Translations under genes and position numbers: made by a program | Source of the DNA: Sphingomonas sp. So64.6b | Lineage (GTDB): Bacteria > Pseudomonadota > Alphaproteobacteria > Sphingomonadales > Sphingomonadaceae | DNA length: 64,000 nucleotides | Direction of reading: 5' to 3' | Assembly (NCBI RefSeq): GCF_014171475.1 | Contig: NZ_CP048817.1 | Span: 4,804,501-4,868,500, forward strand | The notes under the pieces: generated by a model | The model's database searches: none | Seen by the model: only the letters and a program-made list of their open reading frames with translations | Told to the model about the DNA's origin: nothing | Shown here: in pieces, positions 39,738-48,596 of the stretch | Position numbering within the stretch: position 1 is the first letter of the stretch | Layout: every line of letters begins with the position of its first letter

Positions 39738-41447
39738 ATGACCATCACCGCGACAATCGCATCATCGGACGCCACCCCAACCGAAGCGACTGCTGGTGAA
39801 ATATTCCTCCGCCGTCTTGCCGCGAACGGCGTCGATTATCTCTTTGCGAATGGCGGCACCGATTTCGCACCGGTGATCGAAGGATTTGCGCGCGCCCAGA
39901 TCGCGCGCTTCGCCGTGCCGACGCCGGTGCTCGTCCCTCATGAGACCGCTGCGCTCGGCATGGCGCATGGCTATTACCTCGCCACCGGCCGGATGCAGGC
40001 GGTGATGGTGCACACCAATGTCGGGCTGGCGAACTGCGTGATGGGTGTGCTGAACGCTGCGTCGGATCAGGTTCCCATCATCGTCGCCAGCGGCATTACG
40101 CCGGCTACCGAAGCTGGTACCTTCGGGCATCGCAACTCGCCGATCAATTGGGGTCAGAACATGCGCGACCAGACGGCGATGATTCGCGAGCCGGTGAAAT
40201 GGGATGCGACGCTGACGCATCCGGAACAGATGGCCGACCTGGTCGATCGCGCCGCGGCGGTCGCAACGTCCGCGCCGCGCGGTCCGGTCTATCTCGGATT
40301 GCCGCGCGAAACGCTTTGCGGCGTCACCGCATATCAGGATTCGCCGCCGCGCAACGCACCAGCGCGACCCGCACCTCACCCTGATGCGCTGGCGCGAGCT
40401 GCGAAGCTGCTCGACGGAGCCGACCGGCCGTTGATCCTCGCCGTCCGGGCCGGCGCGCACCATGGCGCGTTCGACCGGCTGACCGCATTCGCCGAGCGCC
40501 ATGCCGTTGCGGTGGTCGAGTTCTGGCCGTCACAATTGTCGATCGCCGGGGTGTCGCCGATGCATGCCGGGTTCGATCCGGCCGAGGATCTGGCCGCTGC
40601 CGACGTGGTGCTGGTGCTGGATGCGATCGTGCCATGGCTGCCACATCGTCACGCGCTGGCGGAAGATGCGGTGGTGATCCAAACGGGACCTGACCCGCTC
40701 CAGTTGGAGGTGCCGTTGCGAGGTTTCGCGTGCGACGTCGCGCTGACCGGATCGACCGCCGACATAGTCGCCGCCCTGGATGGTGCGATGCCGTCGCGTG
40801 ACCGGACAGCGCGCTTCGACCAGCTTGCAAAGCGTCATCGTCAGCGTCGGGCGACGCTCGACGCGCAGGCCGCCGATCCGGGCCAACCACTCTCGTCGGC
40901 CTATGTCTCCCGCATGCTTGCTCAGCTCGTCGGCGCGGAGGGCTGCATCGTGAGCGAGTTGGGCACGAAGCCGGAATATATGCCCGAACTGCGCGCCGAC
41001 CAGTTTTTCCAGAACCCCATCTCCGGTGGGCTGGGCTGGGGGCTGCCCGCCGCGCTGGGCGTGCAGCTGGCCGACCGGGAACGGCTGGTCCTCGCGACGC
41101 TGGGCGATGGCAGCTACATGTTCGCCAATCCGGTCGCTTGCCACCAGATCGCCGAGGCGCATGGCCTGCCGATCCTGACGGTGGTGTTCAACAATGGCAT
41201 CTGGGGCGCGGTGCGCGGATCGACGCTTGGGCTCTATCCGCAAGGCCACGCTGCGCGCGCCAATGTGATGCCGCTCACCTCGCTCGAGCCTTTACCCGAT
41301 TTCTGCAAGATCGCCGAGGCGTCGCGCGGTTGGGCAGCGCGTGTCGAGACCGCCGAACAGCTGGACCGCGCGCTCGCGGAGGCCGTCCGGGTCATTCGAG
41401 AGGAACGGCGCCAAGCGCTGGTCGAGGTCAGGGTCGCGCGGCGCTGA
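39738..41447 (+). CDS. ThDP-dependent enzyme (acetolactate synthase/benzoylformate decarboxylase superfamily)
   Basis: A 569-residue thiamine-diphosphate enzyme with the three usual domains: Pyr (about 20-185, catalytic Glu in VPHETAALGMAHGYYLATG), a central Rossmann-like domain (215-345) and PP (395-565, LGDGSYMFANPVACHQIAEA with the GDG...N Mg/ThDP motif, then NNGIWGAVRGSTL). No FAD-binding signature stands out. Relatives decarboxylate 2-keto acids or ligate aldehydes. In this cluster it could act on an aryl-2-keto acid or aryl-aldehyde intermediate. It is divergent from the MetE-like gene with a shared operator-like element. Confidence 0.75.
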   Translation: MTITATIASSDATPTEATAGEIFLRRLAANGVDYLFANGGTDFAPVIEGFARAQIARFAVPTPVLVPHETAALGMAHGYYLATGRMQAVMVHTNVGLANCVMGVLNAASDQVPIIVASGITPATEAGTFGHRNSPINWGQNMRDQTAMIREPVKWDATLTHPEQMADLVDRAAAVATSAPRGPVYLGLPRETLCGVTAYQDSPPRNAPARPAPHPDALARAAKLLDGADRPLILAVRAGAHHGAFDRLTAFAERHAVAVVEFWPSQLSIAGVSPMHAGFDPAEDLAAADVVLVLDAIVPWLPHRHALAEDAVVIQTGPDPLQLEVPLRGFACDVALTGSTADIVAALDGAMPSRDRTARFDQLAKRHRQRRATLDAQAADPGQPLSSAYVSRMLAQLVGAEGCIVSELGTKPEYMPELRADQFFQNPISGGLGWGLPAALGVQLADRERLVLATLGDGSYMFANPVACHQIAEAHGLPILTVVFNNGIWGAVRGSTLGLYPQGHAARANVMPLTSLEPLPDFCKIAEASRGWAARVETAEQLDRALAEAVRVIREERRQALVEVRVARR

Positions 41448-41467
41448 AGGCCATTGAGCCGGCCGGT

Positions 41468-42919
41468 TCAGTTCGCGGGCCGGCTGACCACCTGCAGTTC
41501 CTGATAGGAACGGATGCCGAGCACGCCGTGCTCGCGCCCATAGCCGGATTCCTTCATCCCGCCGAACGGTACGTCCGATTCGTTCAGGCCGTGGCGGTTG
41601 ATCCAAACCGTACCTGCCATCAGCCGGTCGGCCACCGCCTTGGCGCGTGCCTCGTCCCGGCTCCACACCGACGCGCCCAGACCAAAGCGTGAATCGTTCG
41701 CCCGTGTCACGGCGTCGTCGACGGATGCGAAGGACAGCACCGGCAGGACGGGCCCGAACTGTTCCTCGCAGACCAACGGCGCGTCGTCCGCCAGACCGGC
41801 GATCAGTGTCGGTTGGATGAAGTAGCCGTCGCCCTCGGGCACTTGCCCGCCGAGCAATACCTGCGCGCCGGGCCGCGCAACCGCGTCGGTCAAATAGGCC
41901 CTGACCTTGTCGTACTGCACACGGTTCTGAATCGGACCCATGTCCATGCCCGGCTGGCTGCCGGGTCCGACCTTAAGTTTGCCGACCGCAATCACCAGCT
42001 TGTCCAACAATGCGTCATGAACCGCATCGGCCACGTAAACCCGCTTGATCGCCATGCAGATCTGGCCGCAATTGTAGAAACCACTACGCGCGATCCCTGC
42101 TGCGGCGGCATCCAGGTCGGCATCGTCAAGCACCAGCGTGGCGTCGTTGCCGCCGAGTTCGAGCGTGATGCGCTTCAATGTGGCGGCTGCGCTCGCCATC
42201 ACTTTCTTGCCCGTTGCCACTGATCCGGTGAAAGTGATCTTGTCGATGCCGGGATGGGCGGTCATCCACGCGCCGAGATCGTTTCCACCGGCAACGACAT
42301 TGAGGACCCCGGCAGGAAGGAGGTTGGCGGCGAGGCGGCCAATCGCCAGCGTCGTCAGCGGCGTGTAGGGTGACGGCTTAAGGACAAGCGTATTCCCGGT
42401 ATAGAGCGCCTGGGCGACCTTGTGCATCGCCAACGCGACGGGGAAATTCCATGGAGCGATCGCGCCGACTACACCCAAGGGATGGTAGCGCAGTTCGACC
42501 CGTCCCTTTTCATCGTCACGCAACACTTCATCCGACAATCCCAGCGCGGCGAGTTGCTTGATGTGATGACCGGAGAGCGACAGTTCCATTCGCGCCTGCT
42601 CGATCGGCTTGCCGTGTTCGCGCGTCAGCAGCGGAGCCAATTCATCGGCTGCTGCGGTGATCGCGTCCGCCAGCACATGGAGGTATTCACGCCGCCGCGC
42701 GAAACCCAATGCCGCCCAAGCGGGAAATGCACGCCGCGCGGCGGCGACTGCAGCGTCGAGTTGTTCGGCATCGGCGTCCGGACAGGTCGAGAAAGGCTGA
42801 CCGGTGGCGGGGTCGATGACCTCGAAACTGCGCGTGCTTGCCACGATCCGCCCGTCAATGAGGTGGCCGTCGATCACGTCTTCCGGGTTCGGCCGGTCCT
42901 GCACCAAAATGTCGCTCAT
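41468..42919 (-). CDS. Aromatic aldehyde dehydrogenase (LigV/vanillin dehydrogenase type, copy 1)
   Basis: A 483-residue NAD(P)+-dependent aldehyde dehydrogenase. Key residues are Asn158 (PWNFP), Glu254 (LELGGND) and catalytic Cys288 (NCGQICMA), with the NAD-binding TFTGSVATGKKV. Length and the HPLGVVGAIAPWNFP/YTGNTLVLKPSP blocks fit the vanillin/benzaldehyde dehydrogenase group. It should oxidise the aldehyde made by the feruloyl-CoA hydratase/lyase to vanillate or a related acid. It is convergent with the ThDP gene; its promoter region carries an operator-like element. A close paralogue starts at 62972. Confidence 0.85.
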   Translation of the reverse strand: MSDILVQDRPNPEDVIDGHLIDGRIVASTRSFEVIDPATGQPFSTCPDADAEQLDAAVAAARRAFPAWAALGFARRREYLHVLADAITAAADELAPLLTREHGKPIEQARMELSLSGHHIKQLAALGLSDEVLRDDEKGRVELRYHPLGVVGAIAPWNFPVALAMHKVAQALYTGNTLVLKPSPYTPLTTLAIGRLAANLLPAGVLNVVAGGNDLGAWMTAHPGIDKITFTGSVATGKKVMASAAATLKRITLELGGNDATLVLDDADLDAAAAGIARSGFYNCGQICMAIKRVYVADAVHDALLDKLVIAVGKLKVGPGSQPGMDMGPIQNRVQYDKVRAYLTDAVARPGAQVLLGGQVPEGDGYFIQPTLIAGLADDAPLVCEEQFGPVLPVLSFASVDDAVTRANDSRFGLGASVWSRDEARAKAVADRLMAGTVWINRHGLNESDVPFGGMKESGYGREHGVLGIRSYQELQVVSRPAN

Positions 42920-42965
42920 GCCACGCTCTCCCCGAAATCCTCGGCGGAAAGAATATATGAAATTT

Positions 42966-42983
42966 GTTGTCTGAGTCTACAAC
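42966..42983. promoter_or_regulatory. Operator-like palindrome GTTGT-N8-ACAAC
   Basis: GTTGTCTGAGTCTACAAC lies 47 bases upstream of the aldehyde dehydrogenase start (42919, minus). The five-base arms are perfect. Its minus strand contains TTGTAGACTCAG, an exact 12-base match to the element upstream of the ring-cleavage operon at 48597-48608. This suggests the two promoters share a regulator, perhaps the MarR protein encoded immediately upstream. Confidence 0.55.
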
Positions 42984-43020
42984 CAAGCTCTCCGGCAGAA
43001 GTCGCTCGTCATTCGGGCCG

Positions 43021-43644
43021 TTAATCCGAGGCGAGGTAACGACCCAGCATATCGTGAAGCTGTCGGGCGAAATGCCTGTCGAGATCAAAGGTTTGACCGA
43101 AGGTTTCCTCTCCCGATTCGGGCGGCGGCGGAGCCCCAACACGCGCTGCGGCCGCAATATCCTCCCATTCGATCGATCCAGCCGCTCTGTCGAGCTGTTG
43201 CTCGAAGGTCGCCAGGAAAGCGAGAAAGTCGCCCACCTGGGCTTGAGTGAAGGGAAGTTGCAGCAAGTTGTTGAGGGCCAGCGCTAGTTCATAGGTTTGA
43301 CCATGAATGACATTGCCGTGAGCTGTCAGTTGCAACAGCACGGAGCGGCTGTCCGACGGATTGACCAGCTTCTCCACAATCTTGCGGTCCACAAGAGCGG
43401 AAACCACACGGCTGGCGTAGCTTTTTTCCAGATTGGCGGCGGCGGCCACGCGCTTGAACGACACCGATCCATAGCCCGCGGTAATGCCGATCACACGACA
43501 TTCGGGCAACGAAAGGTCGAGATGCTTTCGGTAAAATTGCTCAGAAATGCGTTCCGATATCCGCGCAACACGGTGCAGGCGAAAGGTCAGCAGGTTTCGA
43601 AAGCTCGGCTGCTCAGCCGTCCGCTCGCCGCTCGTTTTAGGCAC
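43021..43644 (-). CDS. MarR-family regulator with C-terminal extension
   Basis: A 207-residue MarR-type protein started at a GTG (43644). The core has LTFRLHRVARISERISEQFYRKHLDLSLPECRVIG, the recognition region SFKRVAAAANLEKSYASRVVSALVDRK (about 61-87), the wing NPSDSRSVLLQLT and a long dimer helix; residues 150-207 are an extra charged tail not seen in minimal MarR proteins. It is divergent from a Rieske oxygenase gene, with GTTGTCTATGACAAT between them, and resembles the gene order of the DdvR-controlled biphenyl-lignin genes of Sphingobium. It is the best candidate for the shared regulator of the cluster. Confidence 0.8.
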   Translation of the reverse strand: MPKTSGERTAEQPSFRNLLTFRLHRVARISERISEQFYRKHLDLSLPECRVIGITAGYGSVSFKRVAAAANLEKSYASRVVSALVDRKIVEKLVNPSDSRSVLLQLTAHGNVIHGQTYELALALNNLLQLPFTQAQVGDFLAFLATFEQQLDRAAGSIEWEDIAAAARVGAPPPPESGEETFGQTFDLDRHFARQLHDMLGRYLASD

Positions 43645-43751
43645 ACGCGTTTTCCCGCTCCGACATCAAAGCACCATAGCGCAGACTGCGCCGCGCACAA
43701 GCAAACCGCAGCGGATATCGATGCTCGCATCAACCTCCCTTGACGATAATC

Positions 43752-43766
43752 GTTGTCTATGACAAT
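43752..43766. promoter_or_regulatory. Operator-like palindrome GTTGTC-TAT-GACAAT
   Basis: TTGTC and GACAA form exact arms around TAT, between the MarR gene (43644, minus) and the Rieske gene (43829, plus). It aligns base for base with the elements at 39621 and 50799 over the TA-N-GACAA half. A site here would control both divergent genes. Confidence 0.6.
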
Positions 43767-43828
43767 CAAATTCCTAATGATCGGACCGTAAGGGTCGGTT
43801 TCCTTGACTCCGGAGAGGCGAACCAGGG

Positions 43829-45103
43829 ATGCTTTCGCAGGAACAGAATGATCGGCTGACACGCGTCGGGCCCGGCACACCGATGGGCGAGCTGCTGCGC
43901 CGCTACTGGCATCCGATCGCGGGCGTCAGCGAATTCGACGACAAGGCGACCAAGACCGTGCGCCTGATGGGTGAGAACCTGGTTCTGTATAAGGACCTGT
44001 CAGGCAATTTCGGGCTGGTGGATCGCCATTGTCCGCATCGTCGCGCCGACATGGCGTACGGCATGGTCGAGGATTGCGGGCTGCGGTGCAGCTACCATGG
44101 CTGGATGTTCGACAAGGATGGGCGGTGCGTCGACCAGCCCTATGAGGAGACCGCCAATCCGAGCGGTCGCTACAAGGACCGTGTGACGATCAAGGCCTAT
44201 CCGGTGCGCGCGCTCGCCGGGTTGCTCTGGGCCTATCTCGGTCCCGCCCCGGCACCCGAATTGCCCGACTGGGAGCCGTTTTCGTGGAAAAACGGCTTCT
44301 GCCAGATCGTGATTTCCGAGCTGCCGTGCAACTGGCTGCAGGGCCAGGAAAATTCGATCGACCCGATCCATTTCGAATGGATGCATGCCAATTGGAGCAT
44401 GCGCCTGCGCGGGGAGACCGGGCCTTATGGTCCGAAACACCTGAAGATCGACTTCCGCGAATACGACTATGGCTTTACCTACAACCGAATTCGCGAGGAC
44501 ACCGACGAAACTCACCCGCTATGGACGATCGGCCGCGCATGCCTGTGGCCAAACGGCATGTTCACCGGTGACCATTTCGAGTTCCGCGTGCCGGTCGATG
44601 ACGAGAATATGCTGAGCGTCGGCTGGTTCTTCACGCGGGTGCCCAGGGATGCCGAACCATATGTGCAGGAGAGCATTCCCGTGTGGTACGGCCCGACCAA
44701 GGACGAGCGCGGCGAATGGATCATCAGCCATGTGATGAACCAGGATTTCGTCGCCTGGATCGGCCAGGGCGCAATCTCGGACCGCACCGAGGAGCATCTG
44801 GGACTGAGCGACAAGGGCGTCGGCATGATGCGTCGGCAGTTTCTGCGCGACATGGAAAAGGTCCAGCTCGGCGAAGATCCCAAGGCGATCATCCGCAATC
44901 CTGCGATCAACAAGGCCATCCCGCTGCCGACGATCGACCGCGACGCCGTGACCGAAGGAATGACCGCCGAGGAGATCAAGGCCGGTGGCGCGCTGCACCT
45001 GAAGCGTTTCATCTTCCAATATGGCCAACCCGAACATGTCCGGCAATTGCAGGAACAGGCGACGGGGATCGCGCAGGACACAAAGGGTTATGTCGACACC
45101 TGA
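43829..45103 (+). CDS. Rieske non-haem iron oxygenase, LigX/vanillate-demethylase type (copy 2)
   Basis: A 424-residue oxygenase component paralogous to copy 1 at 35560: it begins LTRVGPGTPMGELLRRYWHP, has a Rieske centre C68-P-H70...C87-S-Y-H90 and a mononuclear site D178-P-I-H181...H186. The EDTDETHPLWTIGRACLWPNG region is typical of the LigX/phthalate-type branch. It should hydroxylate or O-demethylate an aromatic acid using electrons from an unlinked ferredoxin. Divergent from the MarR gene and followed by a strong terminator, it is a single-gene unit. Confidence 0.88.
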   Translation: MLSQEQNDRLTRVGPGTPMGELLRRYWHPIAGVSEFDDKATKTVRLMGENLVLYKDLSGNFGLVDRHCPHRRADMAYGMVEDCGLRCSYHGWMFDKDGRCVDQPYEETANPSGRYKDRVTIKAYPVRALAGLLWAYLGPAPAPELPDWEPFSWKNGFCQIVISELPCNWLQGQENSIDPIHFEWMHANWSMRLRGETGPYGPKHLKIDFREYDYGFTYNRIREDTDETHPLWTIGRACLWPNGMFTGDHFEFRVPVDDENMLSVGWFFTRVPRDAEPYVQESIPVWYGPTKDERGEWIISHVMNQDFVAWIGQGAISDRTEEHLGLSDKGVGMMRRQFLRDMEKVQLGEDPKAIIRNPAINKAIPLPTIDRDAVTEGMTAEEIKAGGALHLKRFIFQYGQPEHVRQLQEQATGIAQDTKGYVDT

Positions 45104-45129
45104 GCAATCGGGCGGCGTCGGGAGCAACG

Positions 45130-45158
45130 GGCCGGCCGAAGCGATCGGCCGGCCTTTT
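45130..45158 (+). terminator. Strong terminator after Rieske copy 2
   Basis: GGCCGGCCGA at 45130-45139 pairs perfectly with TCGGCCGGCC at 45145-45154 across a five-base loop, followed by TTTT. It ends the plus-strand Rieske transcript and separates it from the convergent LigJ-like gene. Confidence 0.9.
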
Positions 45159-45193
45159 GCGATAAGATTTGTCAGACTATCGGCTGGCGTGCG

Positions 45194-46192
45194 CTACACG
45201 TCCAGGTTGAACACCTTGCGCGCATTGTCTTCGAAGATCAGTTTCTTGTCGGCGTCGGTCAGGAAGTCGAACTTTTGGATGTAAGGCGCGATGTGGTCCA
45301 TCTGCCGGCCCGTCTGGGGGTCGACGGTCGAGCCGACGCCCGGGCATTCGGACCCGAACAGGCAGCGTTCCGGCCCTACTGTCTCGATCAGCAGACGCAA
45401 CGCGCCTTCGGTATAGAGCACGGTATCGAAATAGAGCTTCGCCATCCGTTCGGAAAACAGGTGCTTGGTGCGCCGCGACTGCGATTCGAAGCGACCGAAC
45501 TGATACGGGATCGCGCCGCCGCCGTGACTCACCACCACCTTCAGGTCGGGGAAATCATCGAACACCTGCGAGGTGCACAAATTGTAGGTGGCGATCGTCT
45601 CTTCGTTGATGAAGTGCAGCGAATAGGGAGTCCGCTCGGACTGCGATCCTGTCGCGTGGATGTGGGCAGGAAGATCCAGGTCGCACAGCTTCTCATAAAG
45701 CGGATACCAGTAGCGATCGCCGAGCGACGGTGCTTCCTCCGCGCCATTCTCGTATGGATCGGGGTTGAGCAGGAAGCCCTTGAACCCCATCGAGACGCAG
45801 CGATCCATCTCCGGGAAGACCGCCTCGATCGCTTCGCCCGCGGCCTGCGGCAATCCGGCGACCGGAATGAAGAGATCGGGCAGCAGCGTGCACTGGCGAT
45901 GGATCAGCGTGTTCACTTCCTCGCAGAACCAATGAACCACCCGGGCGGGTTTTGCCGAATTCATCATCTGAAACGGGCGTGGCGAGATCAGCTGCATGTC
46001 GGTGCCATGATTGTGCAGCAGTTCGATATGCCCGTCGGGCCAGGTTTCCTTGTGGTGAGCCGCGGCGACAATCTGTTCGTCAGTGACCTTCACGCTGCCC
46101 CGGCCGTGCGATCCGCGATGAGCGAGCAGGGTGGCCTTGTAAGCCCATAGTTCCACCGGCGCGCTCACATGGCCATGGCAATCGATAATCAT
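45194..46192 (-). CDS. ligJ: LigJ-like 4-oxalomesaconate hydratase
   Basis: A 332-residue amidohydrolase-superfamily hydratase. It begins MIIDCHGHVSAP (metal-binding His6 and His8) and has SPRPFQMM, GFKGFLLNPDPYENG, DRYWYPLYEKLCDLDLPAHIHATGS and VVSHGGGAIPYQFGRFE, all shared with LigJ of the protocatechuate 4,5-cleavage pathway. That enzyme hydrates 4-oxalomesaconate to the substrate of the LigK aldolase, encoded next door. The start at 46192 removes a 41-residue upstream extension. It is the last gene of the ring-cleavage operon 48557-45194. Decarboxylases of the same superfamily are the alternative. Confidence 0.8.
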   Translation of the reverse strand: MIIDCHGHVSAPVELWAYKATLLAHRGSHGRGSVKVTDEQIVAAAHHKETWPDGHIELLHNHGTDMQLISPRPFQMMNSAKPARVVHWFCEEVNTLIHRQCTLLPDLFIPVAGLPQAAGEAIEAVFPEMDRCVSMGFKGFLLNPDPYENGAEEAPSLGDRYWYPLYEKLCDLDLPAHIHATGSQSERTPYSLHFINEETIATYNLCTSQVFDDFPDLKVVVSHGGGAIPYQFGRFESQSRRTKHLFSERMAKLYFDTVLYTEGALRLLIETVGPERCLFGSECPGVGSTVDPQTGRQMDHIAPYIQKFDFLTDADKKLIFEDNARKVFNLDV

Positions 46193-46211
46193 GCGCAAGA
46201 TCCCTTGTTCG

Positions 46212-46868
46212 TTACTTCTGCCGCGTCTGCAGCTGGTGATATTTGAACCGGGCGCGCGCTTCGTCGAGCCGCATGCCGCCTCGGCATGCTTCGCGAATGC
46301 GGCCCTCCACTGCATGAATCTCTTCGGCCGCAGCGAGTACCGCTTCTTCGTGCGCCTGCGGGATCACGACGACGCCATCGGCATCGCCGTGCAGGATGTC
46401 TCCCGGCGCCACACGTGCGCCGCCGATGTTGACCGGGCAATTGGTCGCTTCGACCTGCACTCGGTCCTTGCCGGTGCGCATCCAGTGGCCGCGGCTGAAC
46501 ACTGGATAACCAAGGCTGCGGCATAGCGCGACGTCGCGGCTGATCCCGTCGATCACCGTTCCCGCCAGACGCCGGCGATGGGCGATCTCGGTCAGGATAT
46601 CGCCCCAGATCGTCGCGTCGTCGCGCCCGCCATTGTCGATCACGACTACATGCCCCTCCTGCACGTCGTCGATATAGTCGCCGACCGTCCCCGGCGGCGT
46701 CGATGCCGGGCCGCACAGCATGGTGAAGGCGCGGCCCGCCATCCGGAAGGACGGGTCACGCCCAGCGATCCGATAACATTGCCCGACGATGCCGAGGCGG
46801 TCGAGCGCGTCGCTGATCGTCGCGGTATCCATCGCGCCCGCGCGTGCCACGTTGCGGTCATCGCTCAT
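46212..46868 (-). CDS. ligK: LigK/HMG-aldolase-type (RraA-fold) aldolase
   Basis: A 218-residue RraA-family protein. GGRDDATIWGDILTEIA and GTVIDGISRDVALCRSLGYPVFSRG carry the Arg-Asp and Asp residues that bind Mg2+ and pyruvate in 4-hydroxy-4-methyl-2-oxoglutarate/4-carboxy-4-hydroxy-2-oxoadipate aldolases. These enzymes split the LigJ product into pyruvate and oxaloacetate, the last step of 4,5-ring cleavage. ATG at 46868 overlaps the stop of the upstream RraA-family gene (TGATG). It is adjacent to the LigJ-like gene, which supports the LigK reading. Confidence 0.8.
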   Translation of the reverse strand: MSDDRNVARAGAMDTATISDALDRLGIVGQCYRIAGRDPSFRMAGRAFTMLCGPASTPPGTVGDYIDDVQEGHVVVIDNGGRDDATIWGDILTEIAHRRRLAGTVIDGISRDVALCRSLGYPVFSRGHWMRTGKDRVQVEATNCPVNIGGARVAPGDILHGDADGVVVIPQAHEEAVLAAAEEIHAVEGRIREACRGGMRLDEARARFKYHQLQTRQK

Positions 46869-47536
46869 CACGCCTCGCTTCTCAGCATATATTCGTAGTT
46901 CGCGCCCAACACCGCGCTGGCCAGTTCGCCGGTCCCGAGGCGACGCGTCATCTCCGCCTCGCGGCGAGCGATGTCTTCAGCGGCATCGAGAACGCGGTCG
47001 ATGTCGGTCGGCGCAACGAACACCGCCGCGCTGGAATCGCAGATGACGTAGTAGCCCGCCTCCACCGTGAAGCCGCCCACTGCCACCGGCACGTCGGTCG
47101 CATCCTCATAGACGCGGTTGCGCGCGGTGCGGGCGGTGTAACCGCGGCAGAAAACTGGAAAACCGATCTCACGCGCCTCATCCACATCGCGGACCAGCCC
47201 CTCGGCGATCACGCCCGCGATCCCCTTGATCAACGCGCCGCGAGACAGGATGCCGCCCCAGCAGCCCGCGTCGATCCCCGTGGACTGTTCGACCACGATC
47301 ACGTCGTCCGGCCCGCTCGCGTCGATCGCAGCTGCGCCGAGATGGACTGGCGGACGACCGGCGGGCGGGTTGCCGGACTTCAGCTTCACCGTATGCACCC
47401 GCCCCGCGATCCGGGATCCGGGAGAGGCCGAGCGCAGCCCGGTGACGCACCCTGTCAAGCCGAGCTTGTCCAGCGCGTCCGAAACCGCGCAGGCATCGAG
47501 AGCCCTCAGGCGGACCACCTTCACATCTTCCGTCAT
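46868..47536 (-). CDS. Second RraA-family protein in tandem
   Basis: A 222-residue paralogue of the neighbouring LigK-type gene: LDACAVSDALDKLGLTG, VIVVEQSTGIDAGCWGGILSRGALIKG and GLVRDVDEAREIGFPVFCRG. The Arg-Asp of the metal site (LVRD) is kept, but the first active-site loop reads DAGCWGG rather than RDDATIWGD, so substrate or reaction may differ. The start at 47536 follows the ring-cleavage dioxygenase stop by ten bases. It may be a second aldolase/oxaloacetate decarboxylase for a methoxylated ring-cleavage product. Family certain, function uncertain. Confidence 0.75.
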   Translation of the reverse strand: MTEDVKVVRLRALDACAVSDALDKLGLTGCVTGLRSASPGSRIAGRVHTVKLKSGNPPAGRPPVHLGAAAIDASGPDDVIVVEQSTGIDAGCWGGILSRGALIKGIAGVIAEGLVRDVDEAREIGFPVFCRGYTARTARNRVYEDATDVPVAVGGFTVEAGYYVICDSSAAVFVAPTDIDRVLDAAEDIARREAEMTRRLGTGELASAVLGANYEYMLRSEA

Positions 47537-47546
47537 GGAATCCTCG

Positions 47547-48557
47547 TCATTGCCAGGCGACGAAACCGTTCGCCGTTCCGGTGCCGGCTTCCGAGCGGTA
47601 ACACGCCTCATAGCCGACGACGTCACCGGTCAGGTCCGTATCGAACAACACGCCCGCGGCCGCGATCCAGGTCTTCAGTTCGGATGTGCCGGACTGGAGA
47701 TGACGGTCCTCGATCGCGCACAGCGTCTCGATGTCCCGCGTGCGCAATGCTTCGAAGAACTTTCGATCGAAAGCCTCATCGATGACGAAATGGCTCATCC
47801 CGCCCGATCCGAACACCGCGACGCGCAGGTCCTTGTCCCAGCCGCGGATGACCTGCCCGATCGCCCGTCCCAGATCGAAGCAGCGGCGCGCGGTCGGCTG
47901 GTTGGGCGGGAAGAAGGTATTGATGATGACCGGCAGGTTCGGGACGACGCGGTCGCGCATGATTTGGCGGTAGATGAAGCCGAGCGAATGTGGCGCGCCG
48001 CTGGACCAATGCCCCACTGGTTCGGGCAGACGCTTCGAGACTGCGAGATCCCAGCCCTGCGGGACAAGCTGGCGGCAGACCTCCGTGCCGAGTTCGGGCA
48101 GGGCGGGATATTCGCGACGCTCGGGCGGGCTGTGCCCCCATTCCGCTTCATGGATGCCAGGCGGCATCCGTGCGGCTTGTTCCTCGGTGGCCGGTTGATC
48201 CCAGATCGTATCGCCAAGGTAGATCGTCACGGCCGGCGTCACGTCTTCCAGGAATAGTTCGCGCTGGTCGTTGCCCATGATGACGGCGATATCGACCTTG
48301 GCCGCTGCGAAGCGATCCGCCATCTCGGCGATGGCGCGTTGGCATGATGCCGAGCGTCGTTCGCGTTCCGCAAGCGACGACGCCTCGGCAAGTCCTTCGT
48401 CCTTGCGCAACGTCACCAACGCATCGAAGTCATAAATCTCGCCGCGGAACGGATGCGCGTTGCGCTTGTCGGCGGCGACCCGCAGCAGCCACTGCTCGGG
48501 CGTGGTGGATAAAGTCGGCCCATGCGACGTCCACATTCCTAGCACGATCTCGGCCAT
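47547..48557 (-). CDS. Class III extradiol dioxygenase, LigB/DesZ type
   Basis: A 336-residue LigB-superfamily ring-cleavage dioxygenase. MWTSHGP gives the first metal His (His12); IMGNDQRE (94-101), APHSLGFIYRQIM (His190) and FGSGGMSHFVIDE (His256, Glu261) are the other LigB landmarks. No LigA (small-subunit) domain is fused and no ligA gene is adjacent, which resembles 3-O-methylgallate dioxygenase (DesZ) more than protocatechuate 4,5-dioxygenase. The start at 48557 gives MAEIVLGMW. It heads an operon with two RraA-family genes and the LigJ-like gene, which together complete the lower pathway. Confidence 0.83.
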   Translation of the reverse strand: MAEIVLGMWTSHGPTLSTTPEQWLLRVAADKRNAHPFRGEIYDFDALVTLRKDEGLAEASSLAERERRSASCQRAIAEMADRFAAAKVDIAVIMGNDQRELFLEDVTPAVTIYLGDTIWDQPATEEQAARMPPGIHEAEWGHSPPERREYPALPELGTEVCRQLVPQGWDLAVSKRLPEPVGHWSSGAPHSLGFIYRQIMRDRVVPNLPVIINTFFPPNQPTARRCFDLGRAIGQVIRGWDKDLRVAVFGSGGMSHFVIDEAFDRKFFEALRTRDIETLCAIEDRHLQSGTSELKTWIAAAGVLFDTDLTGDVVGYEACYRSEAGTGTANGFVAWQ

Positions 48558-48596
48558 GTTCTCTTTCCACCTTTCCAGCTGTGACTGCATCGGATT

